Shown: positions 11,890-22,895, numbered from the stretch's first letter. The stretch is DNA of 64,000 bases from Anastrepha obliqua (GCF_027943255.1 NC_072893.1:118419784-118483783), one strand, 5' to 3'. Notes: a model not told the origin generated them from the sequence alone. Numbers and translations: made by a program.

Positions 11890-12830
11890 AATAGAGGTTG
11901 TTGTTGTTGTGGCAGTATAATGGAACCTGAAAGTGCGGTGTAGTCACCGATCGTCTTCGTCTAACTTCGTATAACGGTAGACCCAAAAAACGTGCTGTTT
12001 CGGAAAGTTGGAGAGTTGGGTCCAGAGGTCCAGAGGTTTGCTAAAGCATGTACACAAGAGGCTTCTGAGATATTAGTTATTCGAAAAAATAGCCGGTCCA
12101 GATATAGTCTTATTGGATGGGTTGATTCGAGAATAATAAAAAACATCCGTATATCATCTGTTCATTGGTTGAATTTGCCGATAGATCAAAATTGCTTACA
12201 GATTTGAATCTTTGGAGCGCTAGTTGAAGAATATTCTTCTTTCTGCTCAGGCCAATGTATCTTTAAGGCCTGCGTACAGTCTCTTTTATAAGCAGAAATT
12301 TCGAAAAGTATAGGCACTGACGCAAAATCGATAAAAAAGAAAGAGTTGATGGAGGCATCCACTAGATAAGTAGGAGTTTAATCTACAAACAATATTGGGC
12401 CAAAGTTACGCGGGTCTCGCGAGGCCGCTGAATATCTTCGTTTGCAATAGGTGGCGGTTGAACTCCGATAACGGCGTTTGGGGGTCGGGAGTTTAGGAAG
12501 GTGGTAAGGGTCTTCCGATGAATGTCGTTCAATGTATGTCTATATACCGTCCGGTCCAGTAATTGTAGATATGTTTTGTTCTGTATCTCGTCAGTGTAGT
12601 TAAAAAGACGCCTGGGAGGTGACTCTAGCAGATGTCTTTGTTAAATATCTTTGGCTTTACCCCAAGAGCACGTCGTGGATTTAATGAAGGAAAGTTGGAG
12701 ATTCCTCGCAGTAGAAAAACGAGAAAGGCTGGCGTGAGAAACGTTCTTCTCGGAACACAAGCCATCTACACCATTGCCCGACACCATTATCGAACAATCG
12801 TCAGCATAGAAGATCAGTCAGACTTCCTCT
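11890..12830 (-). mobile_element. Jockey-type non-LTR retrotransposon, 5'-truncated relic
   Basis: Read leftward, this begins near a reverse transcriptase catalytic block FYADDCSIMVSGNG (YADD codons at 12797-12808), followed by LSRFSTARNLQLS-KST. It then continues with the segment YTDEIQNKTYLQLLDRTVYR and LNDIHRKTLTTFLNSRPPNA (about 12620-12440), typical of widespread insect Jockey-clade elements lacking RNase H. The end has a (CAA)n tail (TTG repeats at about 11895-11912 on the plus strand). Two large pieces of the usual protein are missing between the YADD block and the YTDEIQ block, and frames are broken. Confidence 0.75.
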
Positions 12831-13845
12831 GGTGATTGGCGGAGCTTTGAGACGTAGTAGTCCTCTATTTTGATCTCGCAAGTTTGAAGTTTTAACGTCA
12901 ATCCCTTGGCAGCCTATTCTGCGTACCAGAATGGCTCCGTTTTTTCCGACCAAGAGCTGTCGACCCATAAATTAGTCCTGCCTAGTGCACCGTACAGACG
13001 CTTGGTATCTGGGTATGTTTTTATAGCCTATCTGGATATGATAACACGTATGACAGAAGTTCTGATTTCCACGCTCACAAACGCCGCTGCACTTCTAATA
13101 AACCTTCTTTCAATAGAGGGACCCTGCACAACCTCAGACTTGTTGCAGTGAAATTAGAAAAAAATACAATTTACCGCTTTAGGAACCTTCGATTTGGTTA
13201 CATGAAAAATTCTAGATAATAATTCAGAAAATTGACTGAGTTAGTGCTTTAAAGTAGTGTAGATACAGGAGAGTAGCTACTTGGGTGCTATAAGGAGTTT
13301 TAGTCAGACAAATCCATAGATTATCACTTTAGTAAAAAAACATATTAAATTGTAAGGCAGTGCTGACTTGCTCACCAGTAGCTGAAACTTCTACAACCGA
13401 CTGCGCCTTTACTGATAAAAATCACCAGAGCAAACTTACTCACTGGCTACTTAAAGGGCTACAATCGACTACGTTTTTATTTCCATCTACTGAGACCGAG
13501 ACTTTATCTGGAGAGTGATGAGACGTAAGAGCATATTTTGTGTAAATGAAAAAATGGTCAGATTGAAGCGCTTTTAACTCCTTGATAGTCGCATCCGAAA
13601 AGTTTTCGAAACTTGTCCACTAAGAACCTTACAGCGTTGATTAGGGAAGATTGAAGGTCTATCGGCAATTGGGAAAACTACTTTTTTGGACGCAGCATCT
13701 TACCGTCCAGCTATAAACATCTAATTTTATATTCATCTTGAATATACTACTCTTTTTTTTGCTTTAACAAAAGTTTCCCTCAAGAATCTCCAAGAGAAAC
13801 CATATTATAAAACATCACCAAGAACCAAGACGAAAAGTGCTCTGT
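12831..13845. other. spacer, unassigned
   Basis: The stretch 12830-13155 is less AT-rich and has an open frame of about 81 residues on the plus strand (12906-13151), but no domain is recognisable; it is likely repeat DNA next to the Jockey relic. The rest holds no feature I can support. Confidence 0.35.
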
Positions 13846-13849
13846 TCCC

Positions 13850-13968
13850 ACGGCAGCTGGCTCTACGTTATCGGAACGACCTTTATATCTTGCTTTATAT
13901 ACCTGCCAAGTACTGTCACTGCAGCAGCATTCCCTGAAATTATTTATGCTGCTACAACAACAACAAAA
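13850..13968 (+). mobile_element. (CAA)n-tailed retrotransposon 3' end
   Basis: The block from 'ggctctacgttatcggaacgacc' through 'tactgtcactgcagcagcattcc' to 'tatgctgctacaacaacaacaa' matches the sequence at 19345-19468 almost base for base. Both end in a short (CAA)n tail, so they are 3' ends of one non-LTR family, probably the Jockey-type family whose coding region is seen at 11890-12830. Confidence 0.65.
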
Positions 13969-14012
13969 GTCTTCAACTATATGCACTGATAGCTCTATAA
14001 AAGTATTGTACC

Positions 14013-14070
14013 AGTAAGATTAGTGTAACCAGATTAGTACCAGTAAGATTAGTAACCAGTGAGATTAGGT
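14013..14070 (+). repeat. short direct repeats of an ACCAGTAAGATTAGT motif
   Basis: The motif ACCAGTAAGATTAGT or a shortened form occurs four times in succession (about 14009, 14028, 14039, 14055). It is a small local amplification next to the retrotransposon insertion at 14221; function unknown. Confidence 0.6.
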
Positions 14071-14205
14071 GACAACCTAAAACTAATTGGTAAACAATTT
14101 TTCTAAAACGGTAAGGTTTGCAATAATTTATTCTGGCAGTCATTCATTCGATTTCTGAGGTCCAACAGTTTCTCCGCGAATGTAACTTTTGAATGAAAGG
14201 AGCTT

Positions 14206-14220
14206 TTGAGCCACAGATGT
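14206..14220 (+). repeat. target-site duplication, left copy
   Basis: TTGAGCCACAGATGT, identical to 15847-15861 on the other side of the family C insertion. Fifteen bases is a usual length for target-primed non-LTR integration. Confidence 0.92.
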
Positions 14221-15846
14221 TAGGTTAGGTTAGGTTAGGTTAGGTTAAATGGCTGCCCTAGCTAAGGGCTCACTTGGCTAAATATTTAGAAATTCGTCCG
14301 TTGTGGTGCCATACATGGGAGAGGAGAAAGGACATGGGAAGGAAGAAGGAGCCTTGGGATTAGAGACAGTGATGGCCATACATTTTACGACGACGCCGAC
14401 GGTGGCTGATTTGCGTTCGTATTTAGCCGTAACAAGCTACTGATGAACTTCACCAAATTTAGGATATTTACACCGGCTATATCCGCAGGCGTAGCGAAAA
14501 AGTGAGAGCCCAGATGGCTAAGTCTTTGCCAGACGAGAGCAGGGCAGCTGAGAAGAAAGTGTCCTCCAGACAGTTTCTGCAGAACGGACTTGAGGCAATC
14601 GCAAGTCTCACGGCCTGAACACCTAACGGACAATGTCCGGTAAGTATGCCCACCAAATTCGAGAGCTGGGGCTTTGTTAGCTTTAGGAGTTCCCTTGAGC
14701 GTCCCCGATCTACCCGCGGCCAGAAGGATCTCGCGACCTTGCACGTTTGCGCACTAGCCCAGCGCTCGCTGAGTTGACTTGACGCCCATCTTTCCAGGAG
14801 CAGACCACAGGTTCTCAGGGGAACGCCAATTCTCTCATTTTGCGACGAAACCGTCTCCAAAGTTCCCTGTCTAGCCAGCTCATCAGCCCAGCAGTTTCCC
14901 TCAATGCCGCCCTGCCCGGGAACCCAAATGAGCCTGATGACGAAGTATTCGGATGCAATCGAGAGAGAAGCCAGACATTCCCCGACCAATCTTGAACGCA
15001 CAAACAGCGAGCCCAAGGCCCTAATTGCCGAGTGGCTATCGGAGTAAATGTTTACTTCCTTAACGGTAATTACCGAATTAAGCAACCAGTCCACCGCTTC
15101 CTTAATTGCGGATACCTCCGCTTGGAAAACACTACAGTGGTGCGGGAGCCTAAATTTAAGTTTGATGGGAGGCTCCTTACAGAATACTCCCCCACCAACC
15201 CTTCCGTCCAATTTCGAGCCATCCGTGAACACGTTTGCCAAGCCTTGCCGCCAAATGTTGCATCCCGCCCACTCATACCTTGAGGGAATGTGAGTAGGGA
15301 AAGCTCCGCTCGGCCCTAGCGTGGGTGTACAGTGGTCCGGCACCATAGGGATGGACTCAAAGTTTTTAAGAATGCTAGAGTGCCCGTAACTTAAGTCTAG
15401 CCTATGGCCCGAACACCTTAATCTGATTGCGGCGCGTGCAGCGGTAGTTTTTCCTACAATGTCCACGGGCGCCACATTCAGCATAGCGTTAAGCGCTAGA
15501 GTAGGAGTGGTACGGAGCGCCCCACTGATTCCAATGAGGGCAGACCTTTGTACCCTCTCCAGCTTCTTAACTGATACCAGCTTCTTAACTGATACCATCC
15601 CTTCTAGCGAATTCCACCAGACAAGGACTCCGTATAGCAAGATTGGTTTTATAATCGTGTTATAAAGCCAAAAAGTGACTTTAGGCGAGAGGCCCCATCT
15701 TTTGCCGATAGCGCCCCTGCAACCATACAAGGCGACTGTTGTCTTTCTGATTCTCTCCTCAATGTTTGGCTTCCACGTAAGACCTCTGTCAAGGATGAGT
15801 CCCAGGTACTTCACCTTGTCAGAGAGCACCAACGGAGCGCCCGCTA
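14221..15846 (-). mobile_element. 5'-truncated LOA-type retrotransposon insertion (family C) with (TAACC)n tail
   Basis: An insertion of about 1.63 kb flanked by perfect 15-bp repeats (14206-14220 and 15847-15861). Reading leftward it opens inside the reverse transcriptase (VKYLGLILDRGLTW), passes the WWNSLE and GISGALRTTPT spacers, and then carries a full RNase H domain. All four active-site acids are visible: TDGS, FQAE, YSDS and WADELA. The usual WVPGH is WVPGQ here. The C-terminal knuckle begins FCRNCLED, then shifts frame; HFLLSCPAL is read in the next frame. An 18-bp in-frame duplication repeats VSVKKL (about 15562-15597). The 3' end is a pure (TAACC)n tail (TTAGG repeats on the plus strand at 14220-14247). 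The open frame runs right to the 5' break, suggesting a recent insertion. Confidence 0.92.
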
Positions 15847-15861
15847 TTGAGCCACAGATGT
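15847..15861 (+). repeat. target-site duplication, right copy
   Basis: TTGAGCCACAGATGT, the partner of 14206-14220. The base just outside differs (A at 15846 versus T at 14205), which fixes the 5' break of the element at 15846. Confidence 0.92.
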
Positions 15862-15924
15862 ACTGTCATACGAATGTAGTATGGATTTCTGGTAACAGGG
15901 AAACTTCTGCAAATAGAAGGTGAG

Positions 15925-16255
15925 CTTACCCCAAGTATTGGCAGACATTCCAGCAGACTGCGAGCGCCCTATAACGAATATTGCAGAAGCTGTAACGACA
16001 TCGAAGAAGAAGAGACTATAGAACACTTGCTATGCGGGTGCTTGGCTCTGGATAGAAGAAGGTTCAATATTTTAGGAAAAAGTTCCCTGAATAACTTGGC
16101 AGAAATAGCCAATACAAAAATAACAAGTCTTGTTAGATATATTAAAGCGACAAGTTGGTTCAATGAGGACAATGTAGAGTGAGGAGGGAGGACAGCCCCG
16201 GTGGTATCACAAGGCAGGCCTAGGTGTGTCAACTGACAACCACTATATCTACCTA
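15925..16255 (+). mobile_element. non-LTR retrotransposon 3' end with C-terminal knuckle
   Basis: The reading YCRSCNDIEEEETIEHLLCGC (about 15978-16040) is the C-x2-C...H-x4-C knuckle closing ORF2. It continues to VRYIKATSWFNEDNVE and a stop at about 16180. The 3' UTR ends in a CTAC-rich sequence near 16255. The sequence differs from families A to C, so it is a further family of the same general type. It is strongly 5'-truncated. Confidence 0.7.
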
Positions 16256-16489
16256 CATACCCCAAGTATTACTACAGATCTGATTTTATTGCAAATAATG
16301 TATAAGTGACAGTAGGGTAATTAACCGCGCTTGTGGGTAACTATCTGGCCACCAAATCTGTAAAATCTCCTCTGTAAAAGTGCTGTAACTCCCTCAGCTT
16401 TATTCTGATTGGCCTGAAATTTTGACACGTAATTGCAGAAGCATCAGCCTTTCTAAATATGCAAATCATGAAAATCGGTCACTGAAAAA

Positions 16490-17235
16490 AGGGTATAAGT
16501 AACCAATAGTTCTTTCGGATAGCCAAGCTGCAATCCAGGCGCTGTACGCGACTATAACAACCTCTAAAGTGGTGGAGCAAAGTAGGAATAGCCTCACCAA
16601 CTTGAGTGAAAACCATAGAGTAACCTTAATTTGGGTCCCAGGACACCGGAACATAGAAGGTAACGAAAAAGCTGATGAACTGGCAAGAGGGGGATCTGCC
16701 ATGAATAGCGTTCTTGCAGTACCAGTATTCACTCCATTAGGTGCGGTGAAGAATGCAATTTCTCTAAAATACCTTCGAATTGCAGATTGCAGATGGAGAG
16801 ACCAGACGAAATGTAAAATCAGCAGAACGTTATGGCCCACCTACAACCTCAAGCAATCGTCGACATTGATAAATATGAAACGACTGGACACCTGTAGGCT
16901 CACGGCAGTCATAACTGGCTTATGGTCTATCGGAGAACAAGCCGCTAAAATGGGCATCCCTCACAACACATACTGTCATAGTTGTAAACAACCGGAGAAA
17001 AAGAAAACTATTTTCCGTTTCCTCTCTGAATGCCCCGCCTTATGGAGGGCGAAAATATCAACTCTGGACAAACCACTGTTCGAGAGTCTCGAACAACTTT
17101 CTGGCTTAGACGTCTACAACCTTAGACGTCAATAACCGTTAAACAAGTTGGTAGCGAGGATGTGGCAACAAAATAGTGCGGAAGCCCTAGTTGGATTCTG
17201 GATGAATCACCACTCTAACCAACCAGCCAACCAAT
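16490..17235 (+). mobile_element. LOA-type non-LTR family B, RNase H and 3' end
   Basis: An open frame from about 16500 to a stop at 17133-17135 contains the RNase H motifs VLSDSQAAIQAL (third acid) and LIWVPGHRNIEGNEKADELARGG (fourth acid), then the connection TAVITGLWSIGEQAAKMG and the knuckle CHSCKQPEKKKTIFRFLSEC. The first half of RNase H is missing. The 3' UTR has the marker TGGATGAATCACCACT (about 17200) and ends in CCAA repeats. The same 3' end is found at 24400-24715 and 36490-36690. Confidence 0.85.
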
Positions 17236-17639
17236 AGTTGAAATCGTGCCCCTCACACTGAGTGGCCGCCATTAGTTCTACATAGTCTGTAAGAAACCTT
17301 GCATTTCTAGATTTACTAATATATATGAATAAATGAACAAAAGGGCTACAGAAACCAGAGACGAGGAAGCTGTGGACCATGTTGTACTCTACTTCTACTA
17401 TACTGCTTAGGCTTAGAGAACCTCGCTTCGGTATACCGTCACTACATATAAGCAGCAATATAGTCTTTCTTGATCACCAAAACTACTTATTTGAATATCT
17501 AGGGTACTTAGAGTAGCTAGAGTTGTATTCTGTTATATGGTACGCTCTAACAAGAGTTCACTCGGTAGCCGCAGGAGATAGTTGCGGTGTTATTTCCTTG
17601 CCTTACTTTTAGTTGAGCTTCAAATACTTCTTTGAAAAC

Positions 17640-18012
17640 CTGGCGTCACTAGACTTCGTAGGGTTAGGTTAGACGACAATAGATTGTTCTTAAAATAAGA
17701 TCACAAAGATCAATTTGGGATGACTCACAAAGATTTCTCTCGCGCCTCGTTAGAATACCTCCTTGAAGATCTGGGATAAACAAAAACTCGGTAAAGTTAG
17801 ATAAGACTGAAGTAGGCGCTCAACTTTTAACAAAGAACCCTTTTGCGATAGCCAAGAAAGATTTCTCGCACGAGTTGTTGAAATAATTTTCTTGAAGATC
17901 TGAAATAAATAAACTTGGCAATGTATATTCGGGTAAGTTAGGCGAGCTGCTCTTAAACAAAGTACGCAAAGCGCCATTACGGTGCACAGTAAAGATTTAA
18001 CTAGTCCTCTCT
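17640..18012 (+). repeat. degenerate tandem repeat, unit about 135-140 bp
   Basis: Blocks beginning AAGATTTCTC and containing CTTGAAGATCTG, a GGTAAAGTTAG/GGTAAGTTAG element and a CTCTTAAACAAAG/CAACTTTTAACAAAG element recur from about 17728, 17863 and (start only) 17990. A weaker earlier unit may begin near 17630. No coding meaning seen. Confidence 0.55.
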
Positions 18013-18059
18013 GCATGTTCTTAAACCAGCTCGAAATTGTGGAGAATCCAACCAGTTCT

Positions 18060-19158
18060 CAAGAATGATAGAAAGAAGATTGCGCCCATCAAGAGTGTGT
18101 GACGTCACGTTTGCCGAGTTGTGCAGTGTTGCCAACCATTTGCTCTTCGCAATAAATTTAGTGCTTTTTTATACCCAAAAGGCGAAAATTTTTCAGTTTC
18201 GTGTTTGTTTCTTTTCTTTTATTCAAAGTTACCGAAGCTTTAAGTTACAAAAAAAAACTATATTATTCAAAAAAAAGAAGGTTAAAAAAGGTAACTCTGA
18301 GAAGATTTTAGTGCTACTGAAATTTTGTTGATTCTTATAAAACTTGGTATTTGTGCAAATATAATTTTTGGCTCCATTTAAGGTTATGAACAATAGAAGT
18401 GTAATCGTTTCTTCCGGTCATCAATTCGTAGTGGGACATAGGGCATTAAGAGGTGTGTTCATAGTAAAAATAGTAAAAATACCAGAAAATACTAAAAAAA
18501 CCATACTGACATTTTTATAAAAGGTACTCTACCTTATCTTGTTACATAACCTCAAATATAGCAAAAAAGTCGTTCCCTTAACAAAAGAGTTTCGCTTAGA
18601 AAAAAACAACTCATAAATTAAATTGTACATATCCATAACACATTTAATTAAAAAAAAACTCACATTTTAAAGACAATTTGTCACGCATACAAAGTTCTTT
18701 AAGTAATTCAATAAAAACTTGGTATGATATTTTCTTTAAATGGGCATTTTAGTGCGTTTTTATATTCAAAGCTAGGCAACACTGCAGTAGCGAGAGAGTC
18801 AGTCAAATCTGCTGAAAGCAGAAGAACACCAACAACAACTGCAATCGCGGGCAATGCTACCAGATTGAAAAAAAAGTAAAGCTAAATAAAACTGAGTGAA
18901 TTGTTGAATTTTTTAATTAAAAAAAAAGTATATTTTACAAAATTATAAAAATTACTTTTAATTAGAACAGGCTAGAAAAATGTCATGAATAAAGAACTAA
19001 AACTCCGAGACTAAATAACAAAAAAAAATGTTAAGTAAAGTTACGAAAATGGTAATCTGGCCATACTGGTGCTGAAACCACGTAACTCATTGTCAAATTC
19101 GCTGAGCGCAAAGTAACGGAACCACGATAGGCGCCATCTCATTATTCTTTCCATCATG
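18060..19158 (+). mobile_element. non-autonomous DNA element with inverted ends and 8-bp duplication, copy 1
   Basis: The left end CAAGAATGATAGAAAGAAG and the reversed right end CATGATGGAAAGAATAATG, each followed by a GCGCC-C/T-ATC block, are imperfect inverted repeats of about 30 bp. CCAGTTCT flanks both sides (18052-18059 and 19159-19166). An 8-bp duplication fits hAT-like (or P-like) transposition. No transposase is readable, so the element is non-autonomous. A second copy in opposite orientation lies at 57791-58577 and lacks about 290 bp that here run from roughly 18157 to 18447; this may be an insertion here or a deletion there. Confidence 0.75.
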
Positions 19159-19329
19159 CCAGTTCTGTGGAATCGTGCCTAAACTGTAAGGGCTCCCGAA
19201 TTACCCTTCATGACATTTAAGAAGAAACATAGCAGGGGCTCATATCAGTGGCATCACAATGAGTTAAAAGCGCTTGTTTTAGTCCCATATACTGCGTTCA
19301 AGCGGCAACTACCATAACCAGGGGGTAGT

Positions 19330-19468
19330 GGATTCGGGGGTACCCACGACAGTCGGTTCTACGTTACCGAAGCGACGTGGATTTATATACGGCCAAGGAC
19401 TGTCACTCCAGCAGCATTCCACGTGCATGTATGGGGAATGTTTATGATGCTACAACAACAACAACAGT
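19330..19468 (+). mobile_element. (CAA)n-tailed retrotransposon 3' end
   Basis: Matches 13850-13968: 'ggttctacgttaccgaagcgac', 'ggactgtcactccagcagcattcc' and 'tgatgctacaacaacaacaac'. The tail ends just upstream of the mariner at 19487. Confidence 0.65.
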
Positions 19469-19486
19469 GGACTCGAGCTTTATATA

Positions 19487-20766
19487 AGGTTGTCAGAAAA
19501 GTCTTGCGGTATTTCCGCAAGCTTGTCTTTGCAAGCGCGTAGTTCTAGTTGTATTCGTCGCATCGGTTCACGCTAGAGCTTTTTGGAAAGCTCTTTTCAC
19601 GTGCTAACACTTGTTTGATTAATTGTTGTTTGCTTTTATTCGTTCGTGAGTTATAGCGTCGCAAACATGGAGCAAAATAAAGAGAAAATACAGCATATTT
19701 TACAGTACTACTACGATAAAGGCAAAAATGCATCTCATGCTGCCAATAAAATTTGTGCAGTTTATGGACCCGATACAGTTTCCATTTCCAGCGCACAACG
19801 ATGGTTTCAACGTTTTTGTTCTGGTGCAGAGGTGATCGAAGATGCGCCACGGTCCGGAAGGCCTGTCGTCGAAAATTGCGATAAAATTGCTGAATTGATC
19901 GAAAGAGACCGGCATAGTAGCAGCCGTAGCATCGGCCAAGAGCTGGGCATGAGTCATCAAACCGTTATAAACGATTTGAAGAAGCTTGGATTCAAAAATA
20001 AGCTTGATGTATGGGTGCCACACGACTTGACGCAATAAAACATTTTTGCCCGTATGGATGCATGCGAATCGCTTCTGAATCGCAACAAAATCGACCCGTT
20101 TTTGAAGCGGATGGTGACTGGCGTTGAAAAGTAGGTCACTTACGACAACGTGAAGCGCAAACGGTCGTGGTCGAAAAGCGGTGAAGCTGCCCAGACGGTG
20201 GCCAAGCCTGGATTGACGGCCAGGAAGGTTCTTCTGTGTGTTTGGTGGGATTTGCAGGGAATCATCCACTATGAGCTGCTCCCCTATGGCCAAACGCTCA
20301 ATTCGGACCTGTACTGCCAACAACTGGACCGCTTGAATACAGCACTCATGCAGAAGAGGCCATCTTTGATCAACAGAGGCCGAATTGTCTTCCATCAGGA
20401 CAACGCCAGGCCACACACATCTTTGGTGACGCGCCAGAAGATCCGGGAGCTCGGATGGGAGGTTCTTTTGCATTCACCGTATAGTCCGGATCTCGCACTA
20501 AGTGATTACCACCTATTTCTGTCCATGGCGAACGAGCTTGGTAGTCGGAAGTTGTCCACAAGAGAGTCCTGTGAAAATTGGCTCTCCGAGTTTTTTGACA
20601 ATAGGGAAGCGAGCTTCTATAAGAGGGGCATTATGCAATTGGCATCTCGTTGGGAACTCGTCATCGAACAAAACGGCGCATATTTGACTTAAATCGCATT
20701 ATTATAACCAATTTTATGAACAATTGAAAATTCAATAAAAATACCGCAAGACTTTTTTGACAACCT
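19487..20766 (+). mobile_element. full-length mariner with intact ends, dead transposase
   Basis: The ends AGGTTGTCAGAAAAGTCTTG and (reversed) AGGTTGTCAAAAAAGTCTTG are near-perfect inverted repeats of about 27 bp, flanked by TA at 19485-19486 and 20767-20768. The total of 1280 bp is the usual mariner size. A single frame from ATG 19667 to TAA 20690-20692 (341 codons) encodes the helix-turn-helix N-terminus, the linker WVPHDL, the second catalytic Asp (FHQDNARPHT) and the third (YSPDLALSDYH). Two nonsense codons break it: TAA at 20036-20038 and TAG at 20132-20134. The first catalytic Asp is Val (GTT at 20123-20125, in TGVEK where TGDEKW is expected). Confidence 0.93.
19667..20692 (+). pseudogene. 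mariner transposase pseudogene
   Basis: The reading frame of the element at 19487-20766. There are no frameshifts; only the two nonsense codons and the D-to-V change in the first catalytic motif prevent function. Each nonsense codon is one base from a sense codon expected there (AAA to TAA; TGG to TAG). The protein would have cut and joined DNA at TA targets in the nucleus. The closest style is the cecropia/mauritiana type of mariner, judged by eye only. Confidence 0.85.
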
Positions 20767-20769
20767 TAT

Positions 20770-22505
20770 ATCAATATAAAAAAAATCGTATAAAAGTCTT
20801 CGATGCTCTGCCGGCAGCAACACATCTCAGAGAGCATTTCTGTAAAAGCTTCTTGCAAACTTTATCTGCTTCGTAACACATCTCCACTTCTAGCATAACT
20901 TTAAAACACACAATAAAAATTGAAGCAGAAACTCGGTCAAAGCATCTGCCGGGAAGCTACTAAATATTTAAATATTAGAATTTATGCAGCCACAGTTGGA
21001 ATCGAACGAATACTTTAGTGCTGCCAGAAAAGTCAGCTAGTGAATTATCAAACTTTAAGAACAGCAGTGGTATAATGAAGAATTTCCGTTACACAACTAA
21101 CGGACTGCACTCGATGCTGCTAACTCAATCAAATCAAGACAACTGCGATATTTTGCAAATCAAATACTTTTGGAGCTTCAAAAAAAACAAAAATGAAAAG
21201 AAAAAAATAAAATATAAATAAAAGTGAAAAACTAAATGAAATAAAAAGAAAACCGAAGTTCCTCTTCGCAGCAATGAGAAATACTTTCATTTGAGTGGTC
21301 ATTGAAGTTAGCACCAACACAGACAGACAGCAGCCACAGGAGCAATGTTGGCAAACAACAAATAAATGCCACAAGCTATGTACAAAACACCAGTAGCAAC
21401 AACAACCACTGTAGCACAACATTGTGTTTCTGTGTCAGCATTAACCACTACTTCTGCTACTATTATCCTTTATTTCGCCAGCACAGGCGAAGTCGCTTCT
21501 TAAGTGCGAGTGAGTTCCACTTTTCACACCTTTTTTGCGTTTTGTGCAGGGAAAAGGTACCTAAACCAAGCGCCCAAGCGTTTACTTTTTCTCAAGAATT
21601 GTGCGCCGATATTGTTGTTGGCATGCGGTTGCATTATCCTTGCTGTCTGTTGATGTCTGTTTATTCTACAATTTCCTTGTACGTCCTCAAGTGTATCTGC
21701 CGCTGCCACAGCCGCTACCGGATGAAGGGCCCACCAGCAAACTCTTGCAATGGTCACGCTTAAGTGTTGGGAAAGTTGTGCTCGCATTTATTGTATATTT
21801 TTTACCTTTTTATAGAGAATTGCTATCTATTTTTCCCTTGCTTTCTTTTATGATGTGGAAAAGTCAATATTATTATAGCACAATTTTGTGGCTAACATAT
21901 GTTGCAAATACTTAAGCCCAACTAACCCCTATTAGTGGCACATTATACTGCCTGGTTCACACTTAAGTGTGGCCAGCGTAAATAGAAAGGTGTGCATGGA
22001 TGTATGTGTGGGTGCAGGAAGATAGTTAGGTAGGCAGTAGCTGTCTTTTTCACAGTTCACCTTTTTCGTGGCTATTGCTTTGGCTTGATTGTGAAGTGTT
22101 TTTATTTTCACACAACCTTTTTTTCCGACTGCTAGTGAATTTTGTAAATTGACCAATTGACTCTTTGAATGCTGGTGTCAAATCGTAAATGTTGGCTATG
22201 CAGAGCGTCATCGTCAACGTCATCGCTGTCATCACTGCCTTCATCGTATGAGCGGCATTAGCGCGGGTGGTTGACACATCATTAGTTGAAGTTTATGGTC
22301 TGTCGACAATCATGCCCAAAATGGTTTACCATTTTATGTGTATCGTTTACTTTTGAGAGATGAAGAGTGTTCAGATTAAAGGTACTTTTTCCAATACGGT
22401 TTTTTGACAAATCACGCGTGACTACTGTCAAACTAAATACATAATTTTTTTTAGAATTTATTGACATTTCATCAGGGAAAGACTTACGTCTTAAAAACCT
22501 GTATA
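20770..22505. other. spacer with low-complexity DNA
   Basis: Contains an A-rich run at 21180-21250, CAA/CAG-rich DNA around 21300-21420 and 21680-21720, and TG-rich stretches near 22000. Open frames on both strands here are compositional and carry no domain. Confidence 0.45.
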
Positions 22506-22507
22506 AT

Positions 22508-22895
22508 CTGACTAGAATTACAGTGAGGCATGCCGAAGAATCAGTTAGTCCCGAATTAGGTAAGCCCTACTGAGGCACGCCTCACTATTACCTTACCAGG
22601 CCCACGTTAGGCAAGGCAAAGATTGGCAAGCCAGAACAATACCTAATTTGGTTGCGGTCACGAAAATCTGAGGCAGTATCTCACTTAGGCATAAATTGGA
22701 ATCCCTAACTGATTTATAGAAGGGCATCCGGAGTATTACCGAAGTTCGGTTTTTCGAACCTGCGCCTAATGAGGCAGATGTGTGGCGATACCTTTCGGGA
22801 CTTGGGCCTAGTTTGGCTGCCTTATGAGGCGCAAATCTGGAATGCGGTCTGCCTTATTTGCGCCTAATCACCGCCTTACCAATATTTCTAGTCGG
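22508..22895. mobile_element. candidate 388-bp MITE rich in AGGC/GCCT motifs
   Basis: The left end CTGACTAGAATTACAGTGAGGC and the reversed right end CCGACTAGAAATATTGGTAAGGC match over about 23 bp. Inside, TGAGGC, GCCTAA and GCCTTA motifs occur in both orientations at high density, including the near-palindrome TGAGGCACGCCTCA (about 22572). No coding sequence and no convincing target duplication were seen. Confidence 0.5.

Noticed and set aside
14220..14247. Interstitial telomere (TTAGG)n
   Set aside because: It is the exact 3' tail of a retrotransposon insertion bounded by a target duplication.
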